Origin: Asticcacaulis benevestitus DSM 16100 = ATCC BAA-896
GTDB lineage: Bacteria; Pseudomonadota; Alphaproteobacteria; Caulobacterales; Caulobacteraceae
DNA: 45,589 nt
Reading direction: 5' to 3'
Assembly: GCF_000376105.1 (NCBI RefSeq)
Contig: NZ_AQWM01000030.1
Span: 1 to 45,589, forward strand
Positions 33,151 to 40,071 of this stretch are shown here, piece by piece. Numbering within the stretch: position 1 is the stretch's first letter; each line of letters starts with the position of its first letter. The position numbers and the translations under genes were made by a program. A model generated the notes under the pieces. That model was not told the DNA's origin, made no database searches, and was given only the letters and a program-made list of their open reading frames with translations.

Positions 33151-33939
33151 TTACCGTGCGCCGCTCAACTCTTCGGAAATTCTTGCCGCTATCTCCTGAA
33201 GGCAAAGACGGGCCTCCTTGCTATCCACGGTCTGTGTGCCGTCAACAAGTTGCAAGAAGGGTATCGTAAGGGCGGCCAATGCGTGGCCCTGACCGTCAAA
33301 TATTGGATAACTCAAATCGGTAACGCCCAGCGTGCGGGTACTCTTCATCATCTCATAGCCCCGGGCGCGAACACGTTGCAGACTGGCGCTCATGGGGCCG
33401 CTTTGCGCGGCGAGAGCGAAATCGGCATCCAGATCGACCGCGTTGAAGGCCAGAAGGACATGGCCTGAGCAACTGCCCTCAAGCGTGACTTCGGCGCCAA
33501 TGCGAACGGCGAAGACGGTCGGCCCTGGTGTTTGCTGTCGAAAGACGACCAGACCGCTTTTGCCGTTACCAATGACAAGGTGGCAGGACTGTTCCACACG
33601 TTGAACCAGCTCGCGCATCAGCGGCGCCGCGGCCTGAATGAGCTCCTCGGCCGGCGTGGCCTTAAAGGCGAGGTTGAGGACTTTCGTGGCGACCCGTAAC
33701 CGGTCGCCAGCCGTCCGCCTCAACCAGCCGCGTCTTTCCATAACCATGATAACCCGGAAGATCTCGCTCATGGAAAGACCAAGCCCGCTGGCAATTTCGG
33801 AAATGGTCAGCCCCTGAGGGTGCTCCGCCAGAAGCTCAATGACATTGAAGCCCTTTTCAAGAGCCGGGGCCGAATAGGTGTGCGCCTTAGCGGGGACGTC
33901 AGCGGCGGCCTCTGGCGTGTTTTTTGTCTTCGTGATCAT
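33151..33939 (-). CDS. IclR-family transcriptional regulator
   Basis: The 262-residue protein has an IclR winged helix (PALEKGFNVIELLAEHPQGL, TISEIASGLGLSMSEIFRVI, RRGWLRR) and the GAF-like effector domain (LMRELVQRVEQSCHLVIGNG, CSGHVLLAFNA, ARGYEMMKSTRTLGVTDLSY). It is convergent with the GntR gene, with only 6 bases between the stops, and no terminator fits between them. IclR members in such loci sense aromatic or sugar acids. Its target may be either the enzyme operon or its own right-hand neighbours. Confidence 0.92.
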   Translation of the reverse strand: MITKTKNTPEAAADVPAKAHTYSAPALEKGFNVIELLAEHPQGLTISEIASGLGLSMSEIFRVIMVMERRGWLRRTAGDRLRVATKVLNLAFKATPAEELIQAAAPLMRELVQRVEQSCHLVIGNGKSGLVVFRQQTPGPTVFAVRIGAEVTLEGSCSGHVLLAFNAVDLDADFALAAQSGPMSASLQRVRARGYEMMKSTRTLGVTDLSYPIFDGQGHALAALTIPFLQLVDGTQTVDSKEARLCLQEIAARISEELSGAR

Positions 33940-34192
33940 CGCGATGTCATACCTTTAAAAGGCAAGCCGATCAACTCTCAAGCCCTGATCGAACAAAGGG
34001 GCTTGCCGCCAGGGGCTCATCGCTGCGGTCCCTGCGGAAAGTTTTACCCATGCGCCATTTTTATATCCAAACATCGTCTCCATTGATGGTTTCTGTTTAA
34101 CTTGAGGAATAGCCTGACCAAGGATAATTATGTGCGCGGTCCTCGAAAGGATGACGGCCTTAAGGTTTCGGATGTGGAAATGGATTTTATAT
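33940..34192. other. upstream region of the IclR gene
   Basis: These bases precede the leftward IclR gene and the candidate RNA gene that follows to the right. An A/T-rich stretch lies at 34120-34200 and supplies the -35 of the candidate RNA promoter. No reading frame with natural composition is present. Confidence 0.4.
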
Positions 34193-34221
34193 TTGATTTA
34201 TCCGCGTGATTCCACTACCAT

Positions 34222-34358
34222 GGACCTATAGCTCAGATCTGCTCCATTGGCTGCGGCTGGGGTGCGTTATGGCTGGCTACCGGACGGCACTTATCTCCCT
34301 GATCAGAGTTTGTCCTTCCTCCACACTTGCCCTTGCTCCGCAGCGCAAGGGTTTTTTT
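34222..34358 (+). ncRNA. candidate small RNA with intrinsic terminator
   Basis: A TTGATT (34193-34198) and TACCAT (34216-34221) pair, 17 bases apart, could be a promoter. The transcript would start just downstream and end at a strong intrinsic terminator (34330-34358). The ends of the body pair with each other: CTC-A-GATC at 34232-34239 with GATC-A-GAG at 34301-34308, and GGAC at 34222-34225 with GTCC at 34312-34315, around a G/C-rich centre. No reading frame or rightward gene accounts for the terminator. I do not recognise an RNA family. The closed-end architecture recalls 6S-like RNAs but is not diagnostic. Confidence 0.45.
34330..34358 (+). terminator. strong Rho-independent terminator on the plus strand
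   Basis: CCCTTGC and GCAAGGG form a 7-bp stem with an 8-base loop, directly followed by seven T. The T-run is on the plus strand only, so it terminates rightward transcription, although no rightward protein gene lies between it and the convergent GntR/IclR pair. Confidence 0.85.
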
Positions 34359-34485
34359 CCTCCTAAAAGACTTTGGTCATGACGACTGTTTTTGCCGTGC
34401 CGATGGCTGGTGCGATGCCACTGCGGTCATCGGCCCAGGCCGCCTCATGCCCCTTGGTTCAGGTCCGCTTAGGATCGAAATGGGT

Positions 34486-35532
34486 TTAGCGAAACAAGGG
34501 ATTGGCCTGTTTGAACCCATCCTTCATACGCACGACGAATTTAAACCCATAAGGATCAGGTGCGCCGTCATAGTAGTCGGTGCTGATGACTTGCGCACCG
34601 GCTTCGACGGCGGTCTCGAAGCGCTTTAAGTCGCGGGTGCGGGCTTCGGTCGTATTGGCGTCGGCGCGCGATCTGACGAAGAAGCCTTGCTTGACCAGTT
34701 GCGTGATGTGGGCGGCTTCCGGGCGCGGATCCTGGATATTGAAGACCGCAGCTTCGGCTTCGTTTTCTCCATAAAGACCAAACATGACGCGGCCTTCGAG
34801 GGAGGGATGGCCCTTACGATAAAGATCGGCGATGCGCGGATTTGAATCGAGCACCAGCATGACCTTGCCTTTGGCATCCGCTGCCAGCGGCCAATGGCCA
34901 GCCATCACGCCGTCGCGCAAGCTCTTGTAGCTGCCGCGAATGACGTCAGGCGTTATCAGGTGAAGGGCACCCAGAATATCGCGGGCATCGGCATCGATTT
35001 CGGCCAGATCCGCCTCGGTGTAAAATTCCGGTGTGGTGACGCGTGGATCCTTGACGGGCTCTTCTTTGGTGTTGATGAACAGGATGATCGCATCGTGATC
35101 CGGATGCGCCCGCGACCAATCGGCGATGACGGTCAGACAGGCGCGCAAGGTCAGGCACTGGCTGCGGTAATCGAGCACGGGGATATGCAGCACCTTCAGG
35201 CCGGGCGCCGCCATGGTGGCGTAGTTGGGATCTGTTCTGGCATAGGGGGCGACATAAAGACCGCCGGCCTTATCGGCATAGGGATCGAATTCGATCTGGC
35301 GAATGCCGAGATTAAGCTGGGTGAGGATGTCCGGGTGGCCGTATTCCAGCCCCTGTCCGGCATGATTGGGCAGGCTGTCCATATTGGCCTGTACCGTGGC
35401 GTTGGGCACCGGGCGGTAGGAGTTATGCGATCCCAGGATCTGGATCTGGTTGAGCTTGAGACCCTCTGCCGCAAAGGTGGGGGCGGTCATCAAGAGCGAA
35501 AGCGTGATCAGGGCGCATAGGGAACGAAGCAT
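34486..35532 (-). CDS. secreted calcium-dependent PI-PLC-like phosphodiesterase
   Basis: The 348-residue protein has a signal peptide (to about residue 22, TAPTFAAEG). It follows the PI-PLC C1 (Ca2+-dependent) family, PF16670: IQILGSHNSYRP with catalytic His36, LGIRQIEFDPYAD with the metal-side acids, VLHIPVLDYRSQC, and HPDHDAIILFINTKEEP. The end carries GAQVISTDYYDG, the usual closing strand. The reaction would be cleavage of a phosphodiester next to a polyol such as inositol. The ATG at 35532, with GTGAGG upstream, begins the signal peptide. The longer frame to 35640 is rejected. It is the gene after the second TBDR and may process the ligand of that receptor. Confidence 0.88.
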   Translation of the reverse strand: MLRSLCALITLSLLMTAPTFAAEGLKLNQIQILGSHNSYRPVPNATVQANMDSLPNHAGQGLEYGHPDILTQLNLGIRQIEFDPYADKAGGLYVAPYARTDPNYATMAAPGLKVLHIPVLDYRSQCLTLRACLTVIADWSRAHPDHDAIILFINTKEEPVKDPRVTTPEFYTEADLAEIDADARDILGALHLITPDVIRGSYKSLRDGVMAGHWPLAADAKGKVMLVLDSNPRIADLYRKGHPSLEGRVMFGLYGENEAEAAVFNIQDPRPEAAHITQLVKQGFFVRSRADANTTEARTRDLKRFETAVEAGAQVISTDYYDGAPDPYGFKFVVRMKDGFKQANPLFR

Positions 35533-35610
35533 GGAAGGCCTCACGGGAAAAGATGAAAAAGTGGCCCCAGCCGCCCGCAGGATAGAACGGGCAGACTGGA
35601 GCCAAGGTGC

Positions 35611-35637
35611 GGGCCGCGTCGTCTCCAGACGCGGCCC
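35611..35637 (-). terminator. GC-rich hairpin between TBDR and PI-PLC-like gene
   Basis: GGGCCGCGTC and GACGCGGCCC form a perfect 10-bp stem with a 7-base loop, 6 bases beyond the stop of the receptor gene. No T-run follows, so it may attenuate or stabilise the 3' end of the receptor mRNA rather than stop all transcription. Confidence 0.55.
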
Positions 35638-35643
35638 CAAGGT

Positions 35644-38376
35644 TTAGTATTTGGCACGCAGGCTGACGGTGAAGGTGCTGCCATAGTCGTTGATCTCACG
35701 GCCCTGAACCTTGTTAGCGCCGTAGACGTACTTCTTCGCGCCGGTGAGGTTGATGGCGTCAACACCGACCACGAAGTGTTCGTTGATGTCGTAGGACAAA
35801 GACGCATCGAGCGAGCCGAACGGGGCGACATAGGATTCAGTCGAGACCGTCGAACCGTTGGAGGCCAGGTAGCGGTCGCGCCAGAAGTAGCCAATGCGGC
35901 CGGCGTAACCGTTCTTCTCATAATAGCCGACCAGATTGTAGCTGGCCTTGGAGAGGCCCGGCAACATGTTGTTCAAGGTGCGGTTACCAGCGTTATAGGT
36001 CGATGTGACCTCCGTGGTGGTGACCGAAACCTGAGTGCCGAGGCCATCGAACGGCGCCGGCAGGAAGCTGAAGAGCTGGTTATAGGCCAGTTCAATGCCC
36101 TGCAGCTTAGCCTCGCCGCCATTCACCGTGGTCGAGAGCAGGATATCGCCGCGGCCCGGCACCTGGATGGTGGTGTTCTGGGCGGTGATGTAGCTGTCGA
36201 GCTGCTTATAATAGTAGGCGCCGGTGAGTGCGCCGGTCTGGTTGAAGTACCATTCCAGCGACATATCGGCCTGGTTGGCGCGGTAGGGCTTGAGGTTCGG
36301 ATTGCCGCCGGAAGCCGTCGGCGAGTCGCGCGAGACGGTGATGCGCGGCGCGATGTCGGTGATGTTCGGACGGTTGACGACGCGCGAGGCGCCGAAGCGG
36401 CCGATGAGCTGGTCGGTGAACTCAACGCGCAGGTTCAGGCTCGGCAGCCAGTCATGATAGGTGACCGGATAAGACACGGCCTGCGGGGTCGAGCCGTTGA
36501 CGAGCGTGCCCGAAGCGACCTGATCGGTGGTCGCGTAGCGGATACCAAGATTGCCGGTGACCGGGACGTTCATGACGTCATGGGCGAAATCGCCGCGAAC
36601 ATAGGCCGAGGTGATCTTTTCATCGACCTCGAACGAAGAACGCAGGCTGGCGGCGTCCGGCGCGCGGGCGGCGACGGAAGGATTATAGATCAGATTGTAG
36701 AAGGCGGTGCTGGACGGCGACACCCAGGTGCGCGGGCTGCTGCCGTCGAAATCCGACAGGAAGTTGCTGAACGGAAGGGCACTGTAGAAACTGGCGCCCA
36801 GGGTGGTGACCGGAATGCCGAAGACCGGGTTGATCGACCAGTCGCGGCGAACATAGTCGCGGTTGCGATGCTGATAGGCCGCGCCGAAAGACAGCTTGGT
36901 GAGGAAGCCATCAAAGCGACGCGCGGCGTCGATCTTGGCCGAGTCGTCGGTATCGAGCGAATCCTTCGAGGTGTAGTCGAAGGCCTGACCGACATAGTTG
37001 GCCGGATTGTTATAGTCGACCGTTGTCGTAAGGACCGGGATTTCCTTGTAACCCTTCGAGAAATCGAAATGCAAGGGGCCTACGAACGACATGCGGTTGC
37101 GCGTCGTGGCGCCACCTTCCGGGTGGTAGGAATGGGCCTTGGAGTAGGCGAGGTTGCCGAAGAAGGTCCACGCACCTGGCGTATAGGACTGGCTGATATT
37201 GATGGCCGTCAGGTCGTGGCGATTGAAGCTGGTTTCGCGTGACGCCATCCAGCGCACATTGTTGATCGTGCCGGCGACGACCGTGTCACCAACGATGACC
37301 TGAGAACCGGCGACGAAGGTCGGCTTGGCATAGACGGTGGCGCCATTGGCCTGCGCGGCGGCCTGGGTGTAAAGACCGCTGAGCGACGGATAGAGGGCGC
37401 TTTCGGCGGCGAAGTTCGGGTAGGTGACGGCGGCGTCCGGGTAGATGTCGAGGCCATGTTCATCGTAATGGACGTCGAGGCGGGTCGCCAGGATATTGAC
37501 CTCGGTCTTGAGGTCGGCGGTCGGTTTCCACTGGCCGGAGATCATGATCGAGCTGCGCTTGCGGTCTTCCAGTTCGATGGTCGGGCGGGTGCGCGTCGGG
37601 GTATAGTAACCGGCGCCGAGCACGCTTGTGAACTGGTCCTTGTTCCAGCCGAAGTTCATGAAGCGGTCGTTACGCACCTGGCGGCGGTCAGTCATGGCCG
37701 AGACGAGGAGGCCGAGCTTGCGGTCGGGGGTGACGTAGCTGTAGAGGCCCGACAGGGTGGGATCGGATTTTTCGGTCAGGGTGTTGTAGGCGGAACGGAC
37801 CGAGAAGGTCATACGGTTGCCGATATCGAGCGGCTTCAGCGTCTTGATGTCGATATTGCCGCCGAGCGCGCCGTCGTCCATGTCGGCGGTCGGCGTCTTG
37901 ATGACGGCGATTTGTGCGATCGAGTCGGTCGGCAGAACCTCAAAGCGGAAGTTGCGACCTTCAGCGCCGCCGTTTTCGATCAGGTCGTTGACCGCGATCG
38001 TGCTGCCGTTGAGCGTGACGTTCTGGAACTGAGGCCCGAGCCCGCGCACGCTGACCTTGAGGCCTTCGCCGCGCTGGCGATCCATGGTGACGCCGGTGAC
38101 CAGTTGCAGGGCCTCGGCGGCATTGCGGTTCGGGAACTTGCCGATGTCTTCGGCATTGACGGCGTCGACGCTGAAGGCGGCGGCCTTCTTGGTCATGTTG
38201 GCGGCACGAACGCTTTTGGAATAGCCAGTGACGATGACTTCCTGCGCGGCTTCAGCGGGCGCGGCAGCATCGGTGGTTTCGGTTTGCGCCAAGGCGTGCG
38301 GCACGAGCAGCGAGGCATAGGCCAGCGCGGCCATGGCGCCCAGGCCGTAGGCGATGTATGATGTGGATTTTGACAT
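35644..38376 (-). CDS. TonB-dependent receptor without STN domain (paralogue of 40072-42993)
   Basis: The 910-residue receptor has a signal peptide ending near ASLLVPHALAQTE. A TonB box-like EVIVTGYSKS follows, then a plug domain with DIGKFPNRNAAEALQLVTGV, MDRQRGEGLKVSVRGLGPQF and LGGNIDIKTL. A 22-strand barrel ends in VSLRAKY. It aligns through plug and barrel with the larger STN-containing receptor upstream; for example both have GWNKDQFTSVL, YTPTRTRPTIE and ATRLDV-YDE-GLDIYPD. This indicates a shared ligand class. It has its own 167-base upstream region, with a striking hairpin around the ribosome site. It is followed by a PI-PLC-like enzyme. Confidence 0.94.
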   Translation of the reverse strand: MSKSTSYIAYGLGAMAALAYASLLVPHALAQTETTDAAAPAEAAQEVIVTGYSKSVRAANMTKKAAAFSVDAVNAEDIGKFPNRNAAEALQLVTGVTMDRQRGEGLKVSVRGLGPQFQNVTLNGSTIAVNDLIENGGAEGRNFRFEVLPTDSIAQIAVIKTPTADMDDGALGGNIDIKTLKPLDIGNRMTFSVRSAYNTLTEKSDPTLSGLYSYVTPDRKLGLLVSAMTDRRQVRNDRFMNFGWNKDQFTSVLGAGYYTPTRTRPTIELEDRKRSSIMISGQWKPTADLKTEVNILATRLDVHYDEHGLDIYPDAAVTYPNFAAESALYPSLSGLYTQAAAQANGATVYAKPTFVAGSQVIVGDTVVAGTINNVRWMASRETSFNRHDLTAINISQSYTPGAWTFFGNLAYSKAHSYHPEGGATTRNRMSFVGPLHFDFSKGYKEIPVLTTTVDYNNPANYVGQAFDYTSKDSLDTDDSAKIDAARRFDGFLTKLSFGAAYQHRNRDYVRRDWSINPVFGIPVTTLGASFYSALPFSNFLSDFDGSSPRTWVSPSSTAFYNLIYNPSVAARAPDAASLRSSFEVDEKITSAYVRGDFAHDVMNVPVTGNLGIRYATTDQVASGTLVNGSTPQAVSYPVTYHDWLPSLNLRVEFTDQLIGRFGASRVVNRPNITDIAPRITVSRDSPTASGGNPNLKPYRANQADMSLEWYFNQTGALTGAYYYKQLDSYITAQNTTIQVPGRGDILLSTTVNGGEAKLQGIELAYNQLFSFLPAPFDGLGTQVSVTTTEVTSTYNAGNRTLNNMLPGLSKASYNLVGYYEKNGYAGRIGYFWRDRYLASNGSTVSTESYVAPFGSLDASLSYDINEHFVVGVDAINLTGAKKYVYGANKVQGREINDYGSTFTVSLRAKY

Positions 38377-38377
38377 G

Positions 38378-38448
38378 TTTGCCCCAGGAAATGGATCGGT
38401 TGAGGAGCCGGTGCGATCAAGGTCCGCGATCCGGCTACCTGGGGCAAA
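38378..38448 (-). promoter_or_regulatory. 5'-UTR hairpin enclosing the ribosome-binding region of the TBDR
   Basis: On the transcript, TTTGCCCCAGG (38448-38438) pairs perfectly with CCTGGGGCAAA (38388-38378), 11 bp. The start codon follows after a single base. The only Shine-Dalgarno-like purines (GGGG) lie inside this stem. An inner AGCCGG/CCGGCT stem (38436-38431 with 38411-38406) and GATC pairing extend the structure. Translation would need the stem to be opened, so it is a candidate translational switch. No known riboswitch class is recognised. Confidence 0.6.
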
Positions 38449-38478
38449 ACGTAAGAGAGCGCTCGATCCTCCATGGAA

Positions 38479-38504
38479 ATGTCGTGAAATATTTGTGACA
38501 TTCC
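38479..38504 (-). promoter_or_regulatory. possible ECF-sigma promoter of the second TBDR
   Basis: Read leftward, GGAAT (38504-38500) is followed after 16 bases by GACAT (38483-38479), a spacing and -35 core usual for ECF sigma factors of the FecI group. The same stretch contains an imperfect dyad (AATGTC facing GACATT), and a GAGCGCTC palindrome lies at 38457-38464. The assignment is weak and needs a mapped transcription start. Confidence 0.3.
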
Positions 38505-38543
38505 AATATGTTAGGTGGCTATTGATCCGTAGTCAGAGCAATT

Positions 38544-39482
38544 TCAGCGCGGCGAAACCAAGATATCGCCCTGCGCTGTCGGTGTCGCTGTAACCGGAAG
38601 CGCAGCACTGAGCGCCTGGCTGGCGCGGTCGACATTATCGAGATTTACCGTCCCCGACAGATGCAGGCGCGCCACGGCCGGGGTGGTGAAAATGATGCGC
38701 CGGCCCGTCAGGCGCTGAAAAGCGACGCCCACGTCTGAGAGGCTGGCGTCCTCGAAAGCGAGGTGCCCACGCGCCCAGCTTGAGACGCGCGCTGGCGCAT
38801 CGTCGGCAATACGCTCATGGCCCGCCATGTCGATATAGGACTGGCCGGGTTTGAGCTCACCGGCATAGCCTGTTTTCAGATTCTCGATCCGCACGGCGCC
38901 CGACACAAGGGTCAGGCGATAGGCGTCGCCGGTCTGAGAGATGTTGAACTCGGTGCCAAGATCGACAGCCCGGTGGCTGCCCGTGGTCACGGTCAAGGGA
39001 CGCTTCTCATCATGGGAGACGGCGAAATAGGCGTCGCCGCGCACCAGATCGATCTCACGCTGCGACCCACCGATACGGCTGCGGATCTGCCCACCGGCGC
39101 TCAGTGCAATCTCGGTGCCGTCCTTCAGCGTGACGTGGGCGATGCCCTGTGCCGGCGCGGTGAAGATCTGCATGCGGCCAGACCAGGCAACGAGGCTGCC
39201 GGCGCCGATCGCCAGGGTCAGGCAGGCGGCAAGGCCGATGCCAATATAGCGAGGTTGGGGTCGCTTGACCGATCGCGACACGCCAGCGGCACGCAGGGCC
39301 TCCTGACGCATCGCCTTGATCTCGGCCGTATCAGAGAAGGCGGCCATGGCGAGCCACGTGCCGATAAGGGCGGCATCCGCGCAGCCTTCGGGCGCGCCTG
39401 GCGTCATGGGCGCGTTCAGCCTGTCAAGACAGGCGCGTTCCTGTTCGGAGAGGGTGTCAGGTGTCGGGTTGGGATCGGTCAT
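38544..39482 (-). CDS. FecR-family anti-sigma factor / signal transducer
   Basis: The 312-residue protein has a short cytoplasmic N-terminal part (about 1-80, with GTWLAMAAFSDTAEIKAM), one membrane helix (about residues 80-102, GIGLAACLTLAIGAGSLVAW) and a periplasmic FecR domain: VTLKDGTEIALSAGGQIRSR, REIDLVRGDAYFAVSHDEKR, TTGSHRAVDLGTEFNI. A C-terminal STN-like segment follows (AFEDASLSDVGVAFQRLTGR). It would hold the sigma factor and pass on the signal from the STN domain of the upstream receptor. Its ATG shares one base with the sigma-factor stop (TGATG). AAGGAA upstream is the ribosome site. Confidence 0.93.
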   Translation of the reverse strand: MTDPNPTPDTLSEQERACLDRLNAPMTPGAPEGCADAALIGTWLAMAAFSDTAEIKAMRQEALRAAGVSRSVKRPQPRYIGIGLAACLTLAIGAGSLVAWSGRMQIFTAPAQGIAHVTLKDGTEIALSAGGQIRSRIGGSQREIDLVRGDAYFAVSHDEKRPLTVTTGSHRAVDLGTEFNISQTGDAYRLTLVSGAVRIENLKTGYAGELKPGQSYIDMAGHERIADDAPARVSSWARGHLAFEDASLSDVGVAFQRLTGRRIIFTTPAVARLHLSGTVNLDNVDRASQALSAALPVTATPTAQGDILVSPR

Positions 39483-39988
39483 CAGGCCAGTTCCTTCCCA
39501 AGCGTTGCGTTCAGGTGGTGCAGTGCAGTCATTATATGTTTTTCTATGGTACTCACCGACAGGCCCAGTCGTCTGGCGATCTCGCTCTGGGGCATGTTCT
39601 CGAAGCGATGCAGGATAAAGCTGTTGTAACAGTTGGGGTGGAGGGTCTTGAGCGAAGCCACGACCTGACGCAGACGGTCGCGGTTGAGCAGGCTGTGTTC
39701 GGGTGTTTCACCCGGTGACGCCAGATCATCGCTCAGTTCATCATGCTGACCGGCGCGGCGCGTGGTGCCCTTGCGGCGGTGATCGGTCAGAATATTGCCG
39801 GCGATGGTGAAAACATAGCCGTCCGGATTATCCCAGTGCATGCGCGCATAGGCTTGCGCCAGCCGGATAAAAACCTCCTGCACCAGATCCTCGGCGTCGT
39901 CGGTTATCCCCTGCCGGCGGAAATAACCGCGCAAAGGGGCCCGGTAGCGCGTCACCAGGGCATCAAAGCTTTGCGTTTGGGTGGTCAA
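39482..39988 (-). CDS. FecI-type ECF RNA polymerase sigma factor
   Basis: The 168-residue protein has sigma region 2 (RYRAPLRGYFRRQGITDDAE, DLVQEVFIRLAQAYARM, DGYVFTIAGNILTDHRRKGT) and region 4 (LHPNCYNSFILHRFENMPQS, EIARRLGLSVSTIEKHIMTA). There is no extra domain. The start is a TTG at 39988, with AAAGGA about 10 bases upstream. The gene stands between the STN-receptor and fecR on the same strand, the classical FecI-FecR-FecA set in reversed order. It should drive its receptor genes on ligand binding. Confidence 0.93.
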   Translation of the reverse strand: MTTQTQSFDALVTRYRAPLRGYFRRQGITDDAEDLVQEVFIRLAQAYARMHWDNPDGYVFTIAGNILTDHRRKGTTRRAGQHDELSDDLASPGETPEHSLLNRDRLRQVVASLKTLHPNCYNSFILHRFENMPQSEIARRLGLSVSTIEKHIMTALHHLNATLGKELA

Positions 39989-40015
39989 GGAAAAGGGCGT
40001 CCTTTAGATGGAGTG

Positions 40016-40054
40016 TCAGACTGTAAAACGCAGACGCTTCATGGATTCCTCCAT
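40016..40054 (-). CDS. possible 12-codon leader peptide before the sigma factor
   Basis: Between the STN-receptor stop and the sigma-factor TTG, an in-frame ATG pair (40054 and 40042) opens M-E-E-S-M-K-R-L-R-F-T-V and a stop. GGAGGA stands in front of the second ATG. ATGGA and TCCAT form a small hairpin there. It might couple translation of the TTG-started sigma gene. This may be chance. Confidence 0.25.
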   Translation of the reverse strand: MEESMKRLRFTV

Positions 40055-40071
40055 GACGGCGTAAATAAATA

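Noticed and set aside
35776-37242. Long plus-strand frame of 488 codons opposite the second TBDR
   Set aside because: It is antisense to a clear receptor gene. Its residues (Arg, Asp, Val, Gly-rich repeats) are typical of antisense translation of GC-rich codons, and no family motif or ribosome site is seen.
37456-38361. 301-codon plus-strand frame opposite the N-terminal part of the second TBDR
   Set aside because: Antisense shadow. Natural signal and plug motifs are on the minus strand.
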